Shown here piece by piece: positions 12,901-25,912 of a DNA stretch of 64,000 bases; the stretch's first letter is position 1, and each line of letters begins with the position of its first letter. The notes beneath the pieces were generated by a model. It saw only the letters and a list, made by a program, of their open reading frames with translations, searched no databases and was not told where the DNA came from. The translations under genes and the position numbers were made by a program. Location of the stretch: assembly GCF_958295425.1 (NCBI RefSeq), contig NC_081135.1, forward strand, positions 24,987,613 through 25,051,612, read 5' to 3'. The DNA is from Solea solea (Eukaryota > Chordata > Actinopteri > Pleuronectiformes > Soleidae).

Positions 12901-15900
12901 CCCTACTGTGTGTCACAAAATAACTTGGTTTTAATTCATTAGGGTTGTATTTGACATGCTGTATCTGTATCTGAGCTGATTTCGCTAAAGATTGAGGATG
13001 GAAACCTTTTTTTTGTTTAGCTTCAAACAAATATGTTCAGTGATTTTGTACTGAATGACCAAGGAGTCATACACCTTCACGAAGAAATATTTTTACAAAT
13101 AGTTTCTCTAATTTTGAATTAACAGGAGCTCCACTCTGACATCCAGTCTCAGTTCCTACCTGAGATGCTGGGCATCATGCTGCAGACGTTGCACAGCCAC
13201 CTGGACTCTGTGAACCTGGAGGATGTCACTCACAGTCTGCGTGCCTGCTTCAAGGTTCTCAGTAAGATCCAAATGCCTGTGGCATATATGGACATTGAAG
13301 CAGGGTCACACTCAGAGGATATTGAGATACGGTCACCAGAGGAGGAAGACATGCAGGTTAGACATTTTACAGTATGTGTTAATGTACTTTTGTTTTTTAA
13401 ATAATTTTTCATTAGATTTGACTGTGTCTCACACCATTAAAATCACATTATTCAGGAGGGAGGTGAAAATGGATGTGTTGCCCAGGTGAATGGTGACCAT
13501 GGTGACCATGGTGACCATGGTGATGAAGAGCAGAACACAGATGGAGGGGATGATGCAGAAATCACAAATGGCATTTACCCAACAATCACATCTGAAGACA
13601 GCGGCTTAGGAATCAGTGCTTCACCCTCAGAACAGCAGTTCCCACCAGGAATGGGAGCCAAGGGAAATGAAATAAGTAAAGATAATGATGGAGTGTGGAA
13701 GCGGGGAGGCAGTGTTGACACAATGACCCAGTGTCTGCAGGATATACTGTCCTTCATAACCACAAGGTAAGGACTAACTACTTACCTTGTACATACTCGG
13801 TACTTAGACAAGGACTAAGTCATGGTCAAATGAGTTGCAGAAAATTTGAGCCATCTGTAGGTCACAGTTCTTAACTGTGAACTGTATGTTTTCCATTGTC
13901 CTTTCTCAGGTACTTGCTGGTGCAGGTGGAAGATGTCAGCAGACCTGAGGAAGAACCCCAGTCTGATGTAACCACTGCTTCTGTAGATCAAAAGAATGTG
14001 TTGTTGCCAGGTCTAGGGGGACGTGAAATTAAAGACAAACTGTCCGAACTGTTCAATCCAAACAAAATGAAATTCCGCGCTACACCTGACACCGAGGTCT
14101 CAGCATCCCCTGTCGAGAAGAAAAAGGAACACGGGCGTTTAGGATGTCTAGACTGGGCTGGAGGATTCATGCCCCGGAGCAGGGCAGAGATATCCGAGGA
14201 CTGCCGACAGGCCTTCACAGCCACCTGCCACCTGCTGCTGGAGTGTGCCACCTTCCCTGTCTACCTACGTGAAGAGGAGACTCTGGCTCTTCACACAGAC
14301 ATGTTTGGCCACACAGGTCAGCTCACAGACAGACCTAATCCTTTACGTCATTTAACCCACAAAGAAGGTCATTAATTAAAATGTTTTTGTTTTCCTTAGG
14401 TAGTGAAGTAGACAGCCTGCCAATATGGCTGAGGTCCTTGATGACACTGTGCTGCCTGTCAAGAGACTACAAAATCCAGCACACAGCAGTGGCCACACTT
14501 TTGGAACTTATAAACCATTCCCAGTCCTTGGCATTGGTCATTGAGGACAAACACAGACGCTACCAGGCCTCTGACTCAAACCCTCTGAGTGGGCGGCTGC
14601 AGATGGTCACTGTACCACCCATTTACCCTGCTCTGCTACAGGTGATAGAGGAGGGCACAGATTTCTATCAGGTAAGATCAGGAAAATATCTCTTGGAATA
14701 ACTCTAATGTGGTGTTGAATTGTTGTATTTTGACATTTTGGATCTTTGATGCAGAGGTTGTCCCAAGTTCTGTGGAACCAGCTGGACATGGAGAGGAGGG
14801 AGCAGCACATTTCCTGTGTGGAACTATTTTACAGGCTTCACTGTTTGGCTCCAACAGCCTCAATCTGTGAAAACATCATCTGCCAGGCTTTGTTGAACAA
14901 AGACAAGGTGTGTATTCTTGCACAGACATGGAACAATTTTCTCTCACAATTTTCATTTTCACCCAGCATCTTGTGAGTCACTTTAAGTGGGAGACAAACA
15001 ACATACTAGGATGTTTAATGTGTTGAGCAAACAAGCCAGTGGCTTCATTTGTGTTTGTCTGTCTCAGGCTGTTAGGCTCGAAGCACTGCACCGCTTCACA
15101 GTACTATGGCACCTGACCCGAGAGATCCAAACCAACAGGACCATGTCTCTGAATCGCTCCTTTGACCGGTTAGTACACAGTTAAAAGGGGAACAGAAAAA
15201 AACCCAAAAGGAAGATTGTGTCTATGTATACAGTATATGTATATCCTGAATGTCATTGATAATACTAAGTACTTAATTATTCTCAACACTTGTCTTATGT
15301 AGATTGTGTTAAATATATAGGCTCATGCTACTCATAGACTGGATATAAAAACGTGTGAAGCCTCAGGATTTGTGATTTGACTGGCGCCATGTCAAAGTCA
15401 CCTGCTACCAGGAACATACTGTGTGAAACAAGCTGTCAGTCACACTGGTGGCCACTCATATGGTCCATGCTTTATTTTCCTTCTAAATGGAAAAAATATT
15501 TATTTTCTAAATGTACATTGTCTCCACTACTGAGGAAGACTGAAACAAGCAATTGAGACTATTAACGAAAATGTTTACTGACATTTTAAATCACGTGAGA
15601 ACGATGCTGAATTTACCAGAGATGCCATTCAAATTGTGTTGCTTTTGCAACCAGCCTCCTGTTGGCTAACTGCTTCTACCCTCCTACCTATGCTACACTT
15701 TTCAAACTAAAAGGCTGTGTGTGTGTCTGTTATACACAGTTTATAGTGAAACTCTGACAGTGGATTAATCTCAATATTAGAAAGGTATTTTAATGATGTG
15801 CAGGAAAGTAGTTCTATAGCCAACTCTGCTAGTGCCAGTGCTTAGAAAACAGCCATATTTCTCATTTAGCTAATGTGATGGGACGCGAAATGAAGTTAAC

Positions 15901-18270
15901 TGGCTGAAGTTAACTGGATTCTACATCAGCATTTGTGCAAAGCAGCAGAGCTGAGGCTTGTGAAGTACATTTGAAGTCGCTTACCGTTTATAGGGCTTTT
16001 AATCTCAGTCAGAAAAGCTGATAGTTTGGATTTTTTGTAACATCCCAAGAAGTTCGGAGGGAGATAGCTTTTGTTTGAAGAAGTCGTTGCAGCCTCCACA
16101 AACTGACTTTTGAAATATGTGTCTCTATCAGGTCTTTATGTGTAGTGGTGGACAGTCTGAGCTGCACTGATGGCTCCATACGTGCAGCAACTCAGTGCTG
16201 GCTGGACAGGGCTTTGTCCCTCAATGATGTGATTCGAGTTTTGGAACCTATACTTTTGTTGCTGCTTCACCCATCCACTCAGCGCTCCTCTATTAACAGC
16301 ATCAAACAAAATCTCACGGCAGGTGAGTGTATCCTAAATGTGTCTGCATTACATATGTTGTATTCATTTTTGTGGAGGGGGGGGGATTAGCTGTGTGCTT
16401 TGTTTGTGTGTTTTGTTAAGTCGATATCCCCCATGCTTTGAAAGGTAACCTGAAGATTCTGAGCAACAGAAGTCGAAGTTCCACAAAAACATCTGGGACA
16501 TCTGCAGATACCATGGCAACAGAGGTCACCACCTTGAATCTCACCAATATTGTTGACCGGGAATCCCTGTGGGCAGAGTTAGAGGGTGATCCGGAGCTGG
16601 CAAAACCGCAGGACCCTTTATGGATATCGAGGAGCGAAAGTGAAGAGACTGAAGAAGGGGAGGACAGAGTGGAGGAGGAGGAGGAGGAGGTTGAGAGTGA
16701 GCACACTGAGTCACATGACACCAGTGGTGCCCAAGTATCCACGGAGAACTCCAGCTCTGGCTCTGCTCTGTACCACAGCAACGAGGAAGAAGGCACAGTC
16801 AATGGCCTGCAGAGAGTTGAGTCTGAACGTACTCAGGCATCCGATTCTCTGTCAAGTGAGGATGACGAGGATTTAGAGCTGGAGGCCATGGCAAGGTCTC
16901 GTCTGTTAAAACAGGAGCGTGAGAAGAGAGAGGCCATTGACTCCTTGTTCCGTCATGTACTCCTGCATCCTGTGGCAGGCGGCTGGCGCTACCTCCTCCA
17001 AGGCCTGGCGCTACTGGACAGTTTGCTGCGGAGTAGTGCTGAGTGCCCTCTGGTGGATGCTCTGTCCTCCACTTCTCTGGATACAAGCTCCGCTGCGCAT
17101 TTAAACCTGGTCTCAAACCTTTTACAACGGCACCAACAGGCTCAGGATGGCAAAGGCTTCTACGGCAGCCTGCTCTCTCCGTCCTCCACCCCCTCTGTCC
17201 CCCCATCCCTTCTCATTGAACTGTTGGTGTCCTTGTGTCTTCGATTCCTGCGCTCTCATTACCCTTCCTACCTGAGCCTTGGTCCTCTGGACCTCCAGGG
17301 TAACAGGGAGGTTCAGGTGAAGAGTGTGGAGGTACTAACCCGGATAGTGACCCAGCTTGGCTCCATGGCACGAGGTCAGGAAGCTAATGGGGCCAGTCTG
17401 GAGCCCATCAGAAGCCTCCTCTCCAGATGTAAAGTGCAGCAATATGCTCTGCTTTCGCTTTCTGCATCCATGTACGTTAGCCAGAAGGGGACGGACAAGG
17501 GACTGCCCCGAAATATGGAGCTGCTCGATGAGCAGGGGGGCCTGTCAGAGGAGAGCCTGGTAAATCTTGGATCAGGAGTGGGGCAAGAACAGTACACCTT
17601 ACAAATGGAGTTACTCAAGCTTCTTCAGGCTCTCATAGTTCTGGAGCACCATGTGGGCCTGGGTGGGCCTGGCTCACCAGCTGGGTCAGGTGGAGCATTC
17701 AGCCAGCCTGTGGAGCCTCGTGAATCCCCAACTAACAGTACCCCCCTGGCTCGCGAGTGGCAAACTGCTGTCCTTTTCCAGCAGTCCATCAAGTCAGCCC
17801 AGTACGTCCAAAGTCATCCCATTACATCTCAAGGAATGTTTGTATCTGCTGCAGCCATAGCTCTGCAGCCACAGTACGGCTATGCCATGCACCCCCACTG
17901 GGTGTCTCTGCTGTGCTCCTCTCTGCCCTACCTGGGAAGGTCATTAGGAATCATTGTGGCTCCATTCATCAATCAGATCTGCAGGAACTTGGATGAGCTG
18001 GTTAAATTATATGACCACGATGGAGGAAAAACAATTCAGAGGTAAGCAGTTAAGGTTAATTTAGACACATCATGTTTAGTCTTGTAGCACAAAAATTAGG
18101 TTGTTTGGCAACAGGTTAAATAAAAAATTGGATTTGTGTTTGTATCTTCTGTTCAGCCTGAGTGCTAGGAGAGAGAACATCGCCCCTGACTACCCTCTGA
18201 CTCTGCTTGAAGGCCTGACCACCATTACACACTTTTGTCTATTGGATAACAAGAGGGTGAGGAGTGATCA

Positions 18271-18320
<50 letters not shown>

Positions 18321-21300
18321 AAATACCCATGATGATCTTACCTCTAATCTTTCTCTCTGTCATCAGTCCCTGGTGGCCTGGGATCCTGTGGATATACGTA
18401 ATGCTCGCAATGCTGTAATCGAGGCTTTGCCGCACATGCTTACTAGCATGGTGATGTTGTGGGGTGTGGTCATGAGGGAGGACATTCAGAAGCGAGCATC
18501 TGACTCTGGCCAGAGCAGCAGACACGGCTCTACCTCTGTCTATTTTAAAAGTACCAAGGTGTGTGTTTTATAGACAAATTTACTTTATTTCTGTTATACT
18601 AGCACATATGTGTGTAAAGTTGTTTCTGCTGTGTGTGTGTGTGTTGTTGATGTTTACGTGTATGTTGATCGTGAAATGTCATGTAATCCTGAAATATTCT
18701 TGACTTTTTCTCTAGCCATCTTTGTGTATTATTGTGGAGCATTTTATCCATTCATGATGTGTGCATGTTTAGATCTTACGACAGCGGATACTAGAGTTCC
18801 TGGTTCCTCTGACTGGGCAGTATGGGGTTCAGATGATTGCTTCATTGGGAGTAGTATGGAGCTGCAGGAAGAGTAAAAGGAGACACAAAAACCAAGTAAG
18901 AAATGAGAAAAAAGACACAGTCACATCTAACTAACCTAAGCGACAGACTGAGTCATTGATTCTTTATAACTCTTATTTTTTTTAGGTTTTACCTGTGGCC
19001 AGTGAGGCTCGTCTAACCATTGTGGATATGGTGAAATCACTGACCACCTTGCATACCGATACAATCCTACACTTAGTCAAAGAGGTGGTGAAAAAACCAC
19101 ACCAGATCAAAGGGGAACAGGTACACGATCAAACGAAAATGCATGTCGGCAAAAAAAAGTTGCACTTCCCTTACTATTTGACATTTATTTATGTTCTCTC
19201 TTTTAGAAGTCAACCTTGGTCGATATCCCCATGTTACAGTTCAGTTATGCCTACATCCAGAGGTGAGTAAGAAAATTAAATGCCAAAAGTCCCAACCTCA
19301 GCTTCAAATGCCCACTTGAACAATAATAATCTCTGTCTCTGTTTGCAGTATTTCAGCCCAGGCTCTGCAGGACAATGTTGCTCCTCTTCTCAGTTTGTTG
19401 CGGGAGTCTGTTCAGCTCAACCTTGCCCCGCCTGGGCACTTCTTACTGCTGGGGTCAGTTTTTACACTTATTCTTAATAAGCAGTATTGACAGAGAACCA
19501 GACAAATAATCTTACTTGTCAAAAATAAATATGTAGAATATGTAAAATAGTTAAACTAAATTTTTCTTTGTATGAACTTGTCTGTATCTTTTGGAAATGT
19601 GGTATTCATTCATGGCTTGTATCTTGCAGAATCCTCAATGACTTTGTCAATAGGCTCCCCAACCTGGACAATAAGAAGTATTCCCGAGACCTGCAGGTGC
19701 GATTCACGCTGATTTATAGCTATCATTAATATGGGAAGCAAAACACATGTGTCAGCCATTGTGTTGCTATCAGTGTATGTACTTGCACTTGTGTAACAAG
19801 GTGACTCAGATAAACCAGGTTACCTAGATAATCAGATTTCCCTTCATTTATGCTGATACATGGCTCAAAGGTTGTAACTTTGTGTACCTTGTTTCAAATA
19901 CAGGGACACATTGCTTAGTTCAATGACATTTCCTTTTATCCAACCAGCTTCATTACTGTTTCTGTCCATAGTATTTTGTCATGCTTTTGCACACTTGTAA
20001 TAAAGTATATGGGTAACCTGGTCTAGAGAAATCAAAAACAGACTCTCATGTTGCTCCGATTTTCTATTTCAATTACAGAAACTAGCTTTCTCATTTATAT
20101 GAGAGTTAACTATTGTATTTTTAGCTAGTAAGAACATGAACACAAACAGTCATTGATGGCGACATTGATTATTGTGCAGGAGGTGACTCAGCGCATCCTA
20201 GAGGCAGTAGGTGGGATTGCAGGATCATCTCTGGAGCAGACCAGTTGGCTCAGCCGCAGCCTTGAGGTCAAGGTTCAGCCACAGGTGTGCCCTGAAGCAG
20301 ATGAGCCTGATGACACAGATGCAGATGGCGAAAATTGCGGTAAATTTGGATACAACTTACAATTACCTGCGTTTGTAGCTGTTAATACCGAACCACTGGT
20401 TGAGAAAACTCTCCTGGATTCCCTGATTTTCTCTAAATACATAGATCTAGATCTATTAACTATGTGGTCACATTCACAAGTGAACTCACTATTGTTTCTC
20501 TCCTCATCTCCCTGTCAGATTTGGCTCAAACGAGCACCATGGTCTCCTCCTCAGCTCCCTCAGTTTACAGCGTACAAGCTCTCGTTCTCCTGGCTGAGGT
20601 AGCGCTCTACGATTTGATATTTGAATGAATATTTAACTGAACATTGGTTTGTTTGTGGTGTTTAACTCATTTCTTCTATTTTTGAAGATGCTGGCACCAC
20701 TTCTGGACATGGTGTACCGTAGCGATGAGAAGGAGAAAGCCGTTCCTCTCATTTCTCGGCTCATGTACTATGTTTTTCCATACCTGAAGAACCACAGGTA
20801 ACTGCTGTTGCTGGTATCTGAGCTTGGGGGGGGGGCGTCTAAGTGGACCATTGTGTAGGATTTTGCATGATCTCTTGGCAGAAATATACAAATCCATTCC
20901 TTATAATGAATATGGCTTTCTCTCCTTTAGTGCCTACAACATGCCCAGCTTTGAAGCAGGCGCTCAGCTGCTGAGCAGTCTGAGTGGGTATGCCTACACC
21001 AAAAGGGCTTGGAAGAAAGAGGTTTTTGAGCTCTTCATGGACCCCCTCTTCTTCACCATGGATGCCACCTGTGCACTCAAGTGAGTTTGTTTTTCATTTG
21101 AAGAAGACATAATATATAATGTATTGATTTCCATGTATGTGTTGTTCTTGTTTTCATGCCTATGTATTTTCTTCACCACTTTTTTTCAAGTAAGTTTGTG
21201 TAAATATACACAACCTGTGTCTCTTAATTCTGAAAAAGACAACTCTTTGACAAGTGTTGCACAGTGTAGAGCTTTAGCAATGAAAGAACATAGTAGGATT

Positions 21301-23670
21301 GTAGGATACAAAAAAAACACCTTGAATTAGCTCTTAGCTTTCTACAAAGCTAAGAGCTTTCTACAAAGCTAAGAGCAAATCCCACATGCAAACCTGCTAT
21401 GCTTTATTTTGTCTTTTGTAAGAGGTATTTAAATGTATAATCACCCATTTATGATGTCCTCTAATGTTTTCTGTAGTTGGAAATCCATCATTGATCATCT
21501 GCTGACTCATGAGAAGACCATGTTTAAAGACCTAATGAGTGAGTATATGGGTATATGTGGTGATATAGGGAAATCTAAAGATGTTAAAATAAGAGAGACA
21601 ATAAAGACTTTTGAAAGTATTTTAAAGGACATTTGTACTGTTCAAACAAGAAAATGGGGAGAATTTGTTTTAAACCATCAATTAATACTAATAGAAAAGA
21701 TGTTATTTATTATTTGATGTTACAATTCCTTAACTGTGATGTAGGCATGCAGAGTGGCTCCTTGAAACTGTTTGCTAACATAGATCAGAAACCCATGCTG
21801 CTAAAGCGCCAGGCATTTGCCATGTTCAGCGGAGAGCTCGACCAGTATCATCTCTACCTTCCCCTCATCCAAGGTGAGGCGCTCATATTTACCCTGAGTG
21901 TATATTAGGGGTTAAAACAAAACATGAAATGTGTCTCTGTTCTGTGACATATTAATCAATCTACACTGCTCATCCTTTCAGAGCGTCTCAGTGAGACTCT
22001 GCGTATGAACCCCAGCCCTGCTGTTTTAGCCCAGATGTTCCTGATGTTTCGTGTTCTCCTGCTGAGGATTTCATCCCAGCACCTGACATCTCTTTGGCCA
22101 ATCATGGTTACAGAACTAGTAAGATTCCATCCCCTGAAAACATGATTTATTGCAAAGCGCCAAAGCTGTAGACTTGTGTTATTTAATTGTTGTGGTATTT
22201 TCTGTTACTTCAGATTCGGATATTTGCACGTCTAGAAAAAGCTCTGCAGATTGATAAAGACGTCTCAAAGTGAGTTCATCGGTTTATCCGCAGATTCCTG
22301 ATTCACTGACACCCTTTTGTTGCTCTCTCTAAAAATACTGTTGTCTTTTGTATTGTGTATTGTGCATTGTATTACTTAGACTGGCCAAAGTGGTGCGTGG
22401 AGCCCTCGAAAGAAATGGACCAGTGAATTTCTCTCAGGCTGAGCTGGACATGTATCTGTCAGCATGCAAGTTTCTGGACACCTCCCTGACTTTTCCTCCA
22501 GAGAAGATACCAGTCTTCCAGATGTAAGAGCCCACTGTGGAACAAAAACCTTTTTTTAATGAGTTTTTGTCTTGCATACGATATTTTGCTTGTGTTATTT
22601 TGTTGACGTTACATTCTCTCTCACTTTTGTTTTTGTCTAACTGACTGCTCCATGTACAGGTATCGCTGGGCATTTGTCCCTGAGGTGGATGTGAAGCGCT
22701 ACAATGGCCCTGAGACTGCTCTGTTAGAGGATGAGCAAGAATGCATACCCCATGTTGTCAGAGTACTGGAAGGGATACAGCAACGATATGATGTAAGTTT
22801 TACACCATTGCAGAAAGTTCCTTTTGAAAGAAAAGGCTGTTTATAAAAGATTTTGGCTAACTGCACTGCAAAAATGCATCGTTTTCCCCTTTAATAATTG
22901 GTTGTAGTGTGATATTGCACTCAGTTGTGTCACATATCACATGTAGCTCAGTGATGAGCAGGCCGTCCTTCAATAAAAAGGTCGAGGGTAAGATCCCAGG
23001 CTATGCTTACCTTTAGCAAGACACTTAACCCCAGCAGACAGCTGTGTTGGCACAGTGTGAATGGATATGAGATCTCTGTGATTTTACCATTTACATAGAA
23101 ATCTGCTTGAAAATGAATGATCGAAAAACATTTTGATCAACAGGGGAAACTGCTCATCAACCTCAATGGGAATCAATTTTATCCTAACTGATACAGAGTA
23201 GTATTTTGTATTGGTGCTTAGTAGAAGGAGTTCATTATCAGAAATATTGCACAAGTTGGCCAACGTTATCTTTTTCTATTTTTTACACCACCCTCTGGAG
23301 GCTAGTTTTGCTTTGCCTTGCTGACACAGTCCAGTGAAGCTAATCTAAGTTATTTATTGACCTTTTTCTTTATGTCTCACTCAAATCATGATGTCCTGAC
23401 TTGTCATTACAGACCATGAATGGGCTGAGTGAGGAGTCTTCCACAGAGAATTTGGACTTCCCCCTCCTCACCCAGCGCTCTCTGCGCTCTATCACCCAGC
23501 TCTTGCCTTTTCTTCGCACCCTTTGCTGTTCCTTCCAGGGTCCTGCCCTTAATTCCCATGGCATGTCCTCCTACCAAGTGGCAAACTACCCGACAACCAG
23601 TTCTAACACAGTGCTGAAGAAGCTGGAGCACATCATTGAGCAAGAGTTCCTGGACTACATGGAAAATTGA
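8293..23670 (+). CDS. dop1b: DOP1B / Dopey-2, endosome-Golgi membrane trafficking protein, 37 coding exons, 2319 aa
   Basis: Coding exons: 8293-8430, 8905-9086, 9187-9357, 9984-10173, 10270-10368, 10578-10701, 10801-10910, 11368-11479, 11574-11694, 11796-11915, 12053-12161, 13126-13356, 13456-13766, 13910-14316, 14400-14671, 14755-14907, 15068-15168, 16132-16322, 16421-18041, 18157-18256, 18367-18558, 18773-18895, 18986-19120, 19207-19262, 19349-19453, 19630-19696, 20180-20339, 20519-20598, 20688-20797, 20931-21080, 21477-21538, 21745-21873, 21982-22118, 22214-22269, 22380-22523, 22660-22792, 23413-23670. They sum to 6960 nt with every phase matching and GT-AG at each intron. The protein starts [17 protein letters not shown], typical of the Dopey N-terminal domain; length is close to human DOP1B (about 2300 aa). 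Exon 14 has a GDH repeat; the 1.6-kb exon carries a Glu/Ser-rich linker (about residues 1060-1190). The C-terminal part is helical and leucine-rich. Known role of the family: peripheral Golgi/endosome factor acting with MON2 and P4-ATPases. morc3 follows in the same direction 2.2 kb downstream. DOP1A is the alternative paralogue; linkage to morc3 favours DOP1B. Confidence 0.95.
9926..9953. repeat. (CT)n microsatellite
   Basis: A run of about 14 CT units ending some 30 bases before the acceptor of dop1b coding exon 4 (exon starts 9984). It effectively extends the polypyrimidine tract of that intron. Confidence 0.9.
12162..13125 (+). other. dop1b intron between coding exons 11 and 12; contains an imperfect hairpin
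   Basis: About 960 bases without coding signal. Positions about 12366-12384 (AAAAGATGTTAGTCACCGG) and 12402-12422 form an imperfect inverted repeat with a short loop. Otherwise AT-rich and featureless. Confidence 0.5.
13489..13521 (+). repeat. 9-bp coding tandem repeat (GDH) in dop1b
   Basis: GGTGACCAT is repeated three times and followed by a partial GGTGAT. It is translated in frame as [13 protein letters not shown] inside the 311-nt coding exon. The unit length is a multiple of three, so copy-number change would keep the frame. Confidence 0.9.
15169..16131 (+). other. dop1b intron between coding exons 17 and 18; nothing recognised
   Basis: A 963-base intron with no open frame of note, no recognised transposon and no RNA gene. 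Donor is GTTAGT after 15168; acceptor is TATCAG before 16132. Confidence 0.5.
18273..18315. repeat. (CA)n microsatellite
   Basis: About 20 CA units in the short intron between the coding exons ending 18256 and starting 18367. It fills almost half of that 110-base intron. Confidence 0.95.
21330..21376. repeat. Short perfect hairpin plus duplicated arm
   Basis: GCTCTTAGCTTT, a four-base CTAC loop, and AAAGCTAAGAGC form a perfect 12-bp inverted repeat (21330-21357). It is followed directly by a second copy of the loop and right arm (21358-21376). It lies in the dop1b intron between coding exons ending 21080 and starting 21477. Confidence 0.85.
22941..23060 (+). mobile_element. tRNA-derived SINE relic
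   Basis: In the last dop1b intron: an A-box-like GTAGCTCAGTGATGAGCAGG, a B-box-like GGTCGAGGGTAAGATCCC, then AGCAAGACACTTAACCCC, a phrase characteristic of a widespread fish tRNA-related SINE. The 3' part is degenerate. Target-site duplications could not be defined. Confidence 0.6.
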
Positions 23671-24605
23671 AAAAAAAATCATGCATGAAGCTTTCATTAA
23701 CTTAACCGTCTTCTTAGGTTTTGCAGCCATACAAGTCTTATACCTAAAAAGAAAAGCACAACCAGATAATGAATTGTCAACCAAAAAAAAGAAAGAAAAA
23801 AAGAAATGTTATTTATTGTTGTATTATGTTTGATTTTCACATAATTCCTTTGAGGTGCTCTCACACTGAATCTGTTCTGGAAATAGCAAGACTTCACTGT
23901 TGTTAATTAAGTGGGCTTTTTTTGGGATATCTGAAATAATATGCTATTAATTACAATGATACATAATATGTACGCCACTTATGTCAGTTGCAAAGTGTTT
24001 ACACACAAAAAAACCACTATAATGATGGTACAGACATTGAATTTTTCCATTAGCTTCATTCACTATTACACATGCACCTTATGTTCACAAAAGATGCAGT
24101 AACATTTATCTTTGAAGCCAAATAGCAGATTCACTGTGAAGAACCTTAAGTATTGTTTTATCCTTTGACTTTGCATAGATCTGGTTATCAGTACTCTCAA
24201 GTATGAGCATACAAACTATCTGTCTGACTCTGAGAATGTCAAGTCTGTCTGTAGGATCCTGCTGTAGTGATACTTTCTCTCTGATTGTTATAGGGACCTC
24301 ACATACTTATGTTAAGAGTATTATTAGTGAATTACTCAATGTGATTTAATGTACATCCTTGAAAACCCTTACAAATAATATTGGGTGTACCTTGGTAATG
24401 TATGGTACTTGCTTGCCATTGTTGGTGTTCAAGGGAATTCAGTTCTTTCATTGTCGTTTTTAATGGATAGTTTTTACAACTGCCTGATGTCTTTTATTCC
24501 ACAATACTGAATGTTGAAGTAATTTATTTTAAGTTTGTTGAACGGACCATGCTAAGTTCTGAATTAACAGAAAGAAGGCTCATTAAATTAAATATTTAGC
24601 TTAAA
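23671..24605 (+). other. dop1b: dop1b 3' untranslated region
   Basis: AT-rich sequence after the TGA at 23668-23670, with no further open frame. The last plausible poly(A) signal before the intergenic gap is ATTAAA at 24582-24587, which would place the end near 24605. Other internal signals are possible, so the end is approximate. Confidence 0.5.
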
Positions 24606-25860
24606 TATTGTGGTCTCTCTTTGAAGCTTGTGTTGTTGTTTACAGGGTTATGACACCGTCCGCACAGACATAACTGGGGGAAGGCAAGGCAAATTCTTTA
24701 GTATTATGTAACCATAATTAATTCACTACTGTTGTTTACTGGCCCTTCCTTCTTTAAATAGCAACATGGTGGTGAGATGATGGTGCAGAAACGAAAAGAG
24801 AACTTTATTTGTTACAAGCCAAGCATCCGGATCAAGCACTGCAGTTTGCTTGAGAGAGTGTTTCAGCCGAATCTTGGCACAACAACGCTGCCCTCGGTGA
24901 GCAGGACCACACTTATCCGACATCATCATCCTAAGCCTCACATTTGAGGGTACCCCCCTTTCTCCTGTTTTTCTAGAGGCCACGTTTACTGAAAAACAAG
25001 TTGTGTCAGACCTGTTTTATATGTTGTCATGATCGTAAATATTGGATGCACAACAACAGGTTTGACATCGGTGCCATTTAGTCAAAACAGGAAGCATCTG
25101 TGTATCTTTGACAAGCAATGTCCAGGACCGGCCTACAGGCTTCTGTTGTAAACATGTTGTAAAACTGTCACACATCTGATACTGCGGCCATTTTTTCTGA
25201 CCCTCAATTCTTCATGGTCAAACTGTCTGACCCTGAAATGCTACTGGGTGTTCCTGGCTCCAAATACACTGAAAACCATGTTTAGTAAATGAATGCATTT
25301 TTGGTAAACGTGACATTGAAACAACATCTCTATGTTTCATGCTCGTGTACTCAATCGCTCTGGAAGGACTTCATGAAATGGTGAAAATTAAGCTACAGAG
25401 TTGTACCAATATAAATAATAATGATATTATTTTTGTTAAAATAAGGAGCACTAAGTTGGAACTTATGAACAATGATTTGCTTATTCTAGCCAAATCTTTC
25501 ATCCACCAGGCAACATGTATAATATATATGAACCCCATCCATATTTACATGCTTTTATAATAAGATCCAATTGTACATAAAGTCCCTAAAATTAATTAAT
25601 TCAAAATATGACAAAGTCCTCTATGCATTACTAAAAAAAAACAGAACACCTAAGTATTTTTTTATTTATTTTTATTTTTAAATGGAGTATTCTGAGATTA
25701 AACTCACAATTCTGATTTACATGCTGTTTTATTATTATTATTTATTTTCTTTCTATAAATCTTTTTTATTTACATTTGGCCCTAATACTTTACAGTGTTG
25801 TAAAAATAAAAAAATAAAAAAGTTACCCCGTGATTGTAGGAGGAGGAAGATGTTTTGACA
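24606..25860. other. Intergenic gap between dop1b and morc3
   Basis: About 1.2 kb, AT-rich (notably 25560-25810), with no gene recognised. It leads into the morc3 promoter. Confidence 0.5.
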
Positions 25861-25861
25861 T

Positions 25862-25912
25862 CATGTATCACTTCCGGTCGCCACCAGATAGTATGAAAAC
25901 ATGGCGGCGAAC
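25862..25912 (+). promoter_or_regulatory. morc3 core promoter: ETS site and YY1-like motif over the start codon
   Basis: CACTTCCGG (25869-25877) is a consensus ETS-family site. AACATGGCGGCGA (25899-25910) matches the YY1 motif that often spans start codons close to TATA-less transcription starts. Together they indicate a short 5' untranslated leader of a few tens of bases. No TATA box is present. Confidence 0.55.

Noticed and set aside
16416..17618. Several open frames on both strands within the big dop1b exon
   Set aside because: They are alternate-frame shadows of the 535-codon dop1b exon at 16421-18041, which alone keeps phase with its neighbours.
20284..20339. Alternative donor (ACAG|GTGTGC at 20284) for a dop1b exon
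   Set aside because: Using it would end in phase 0 while the next exon needs phase 1; the donor at 20340 keeps the frame.
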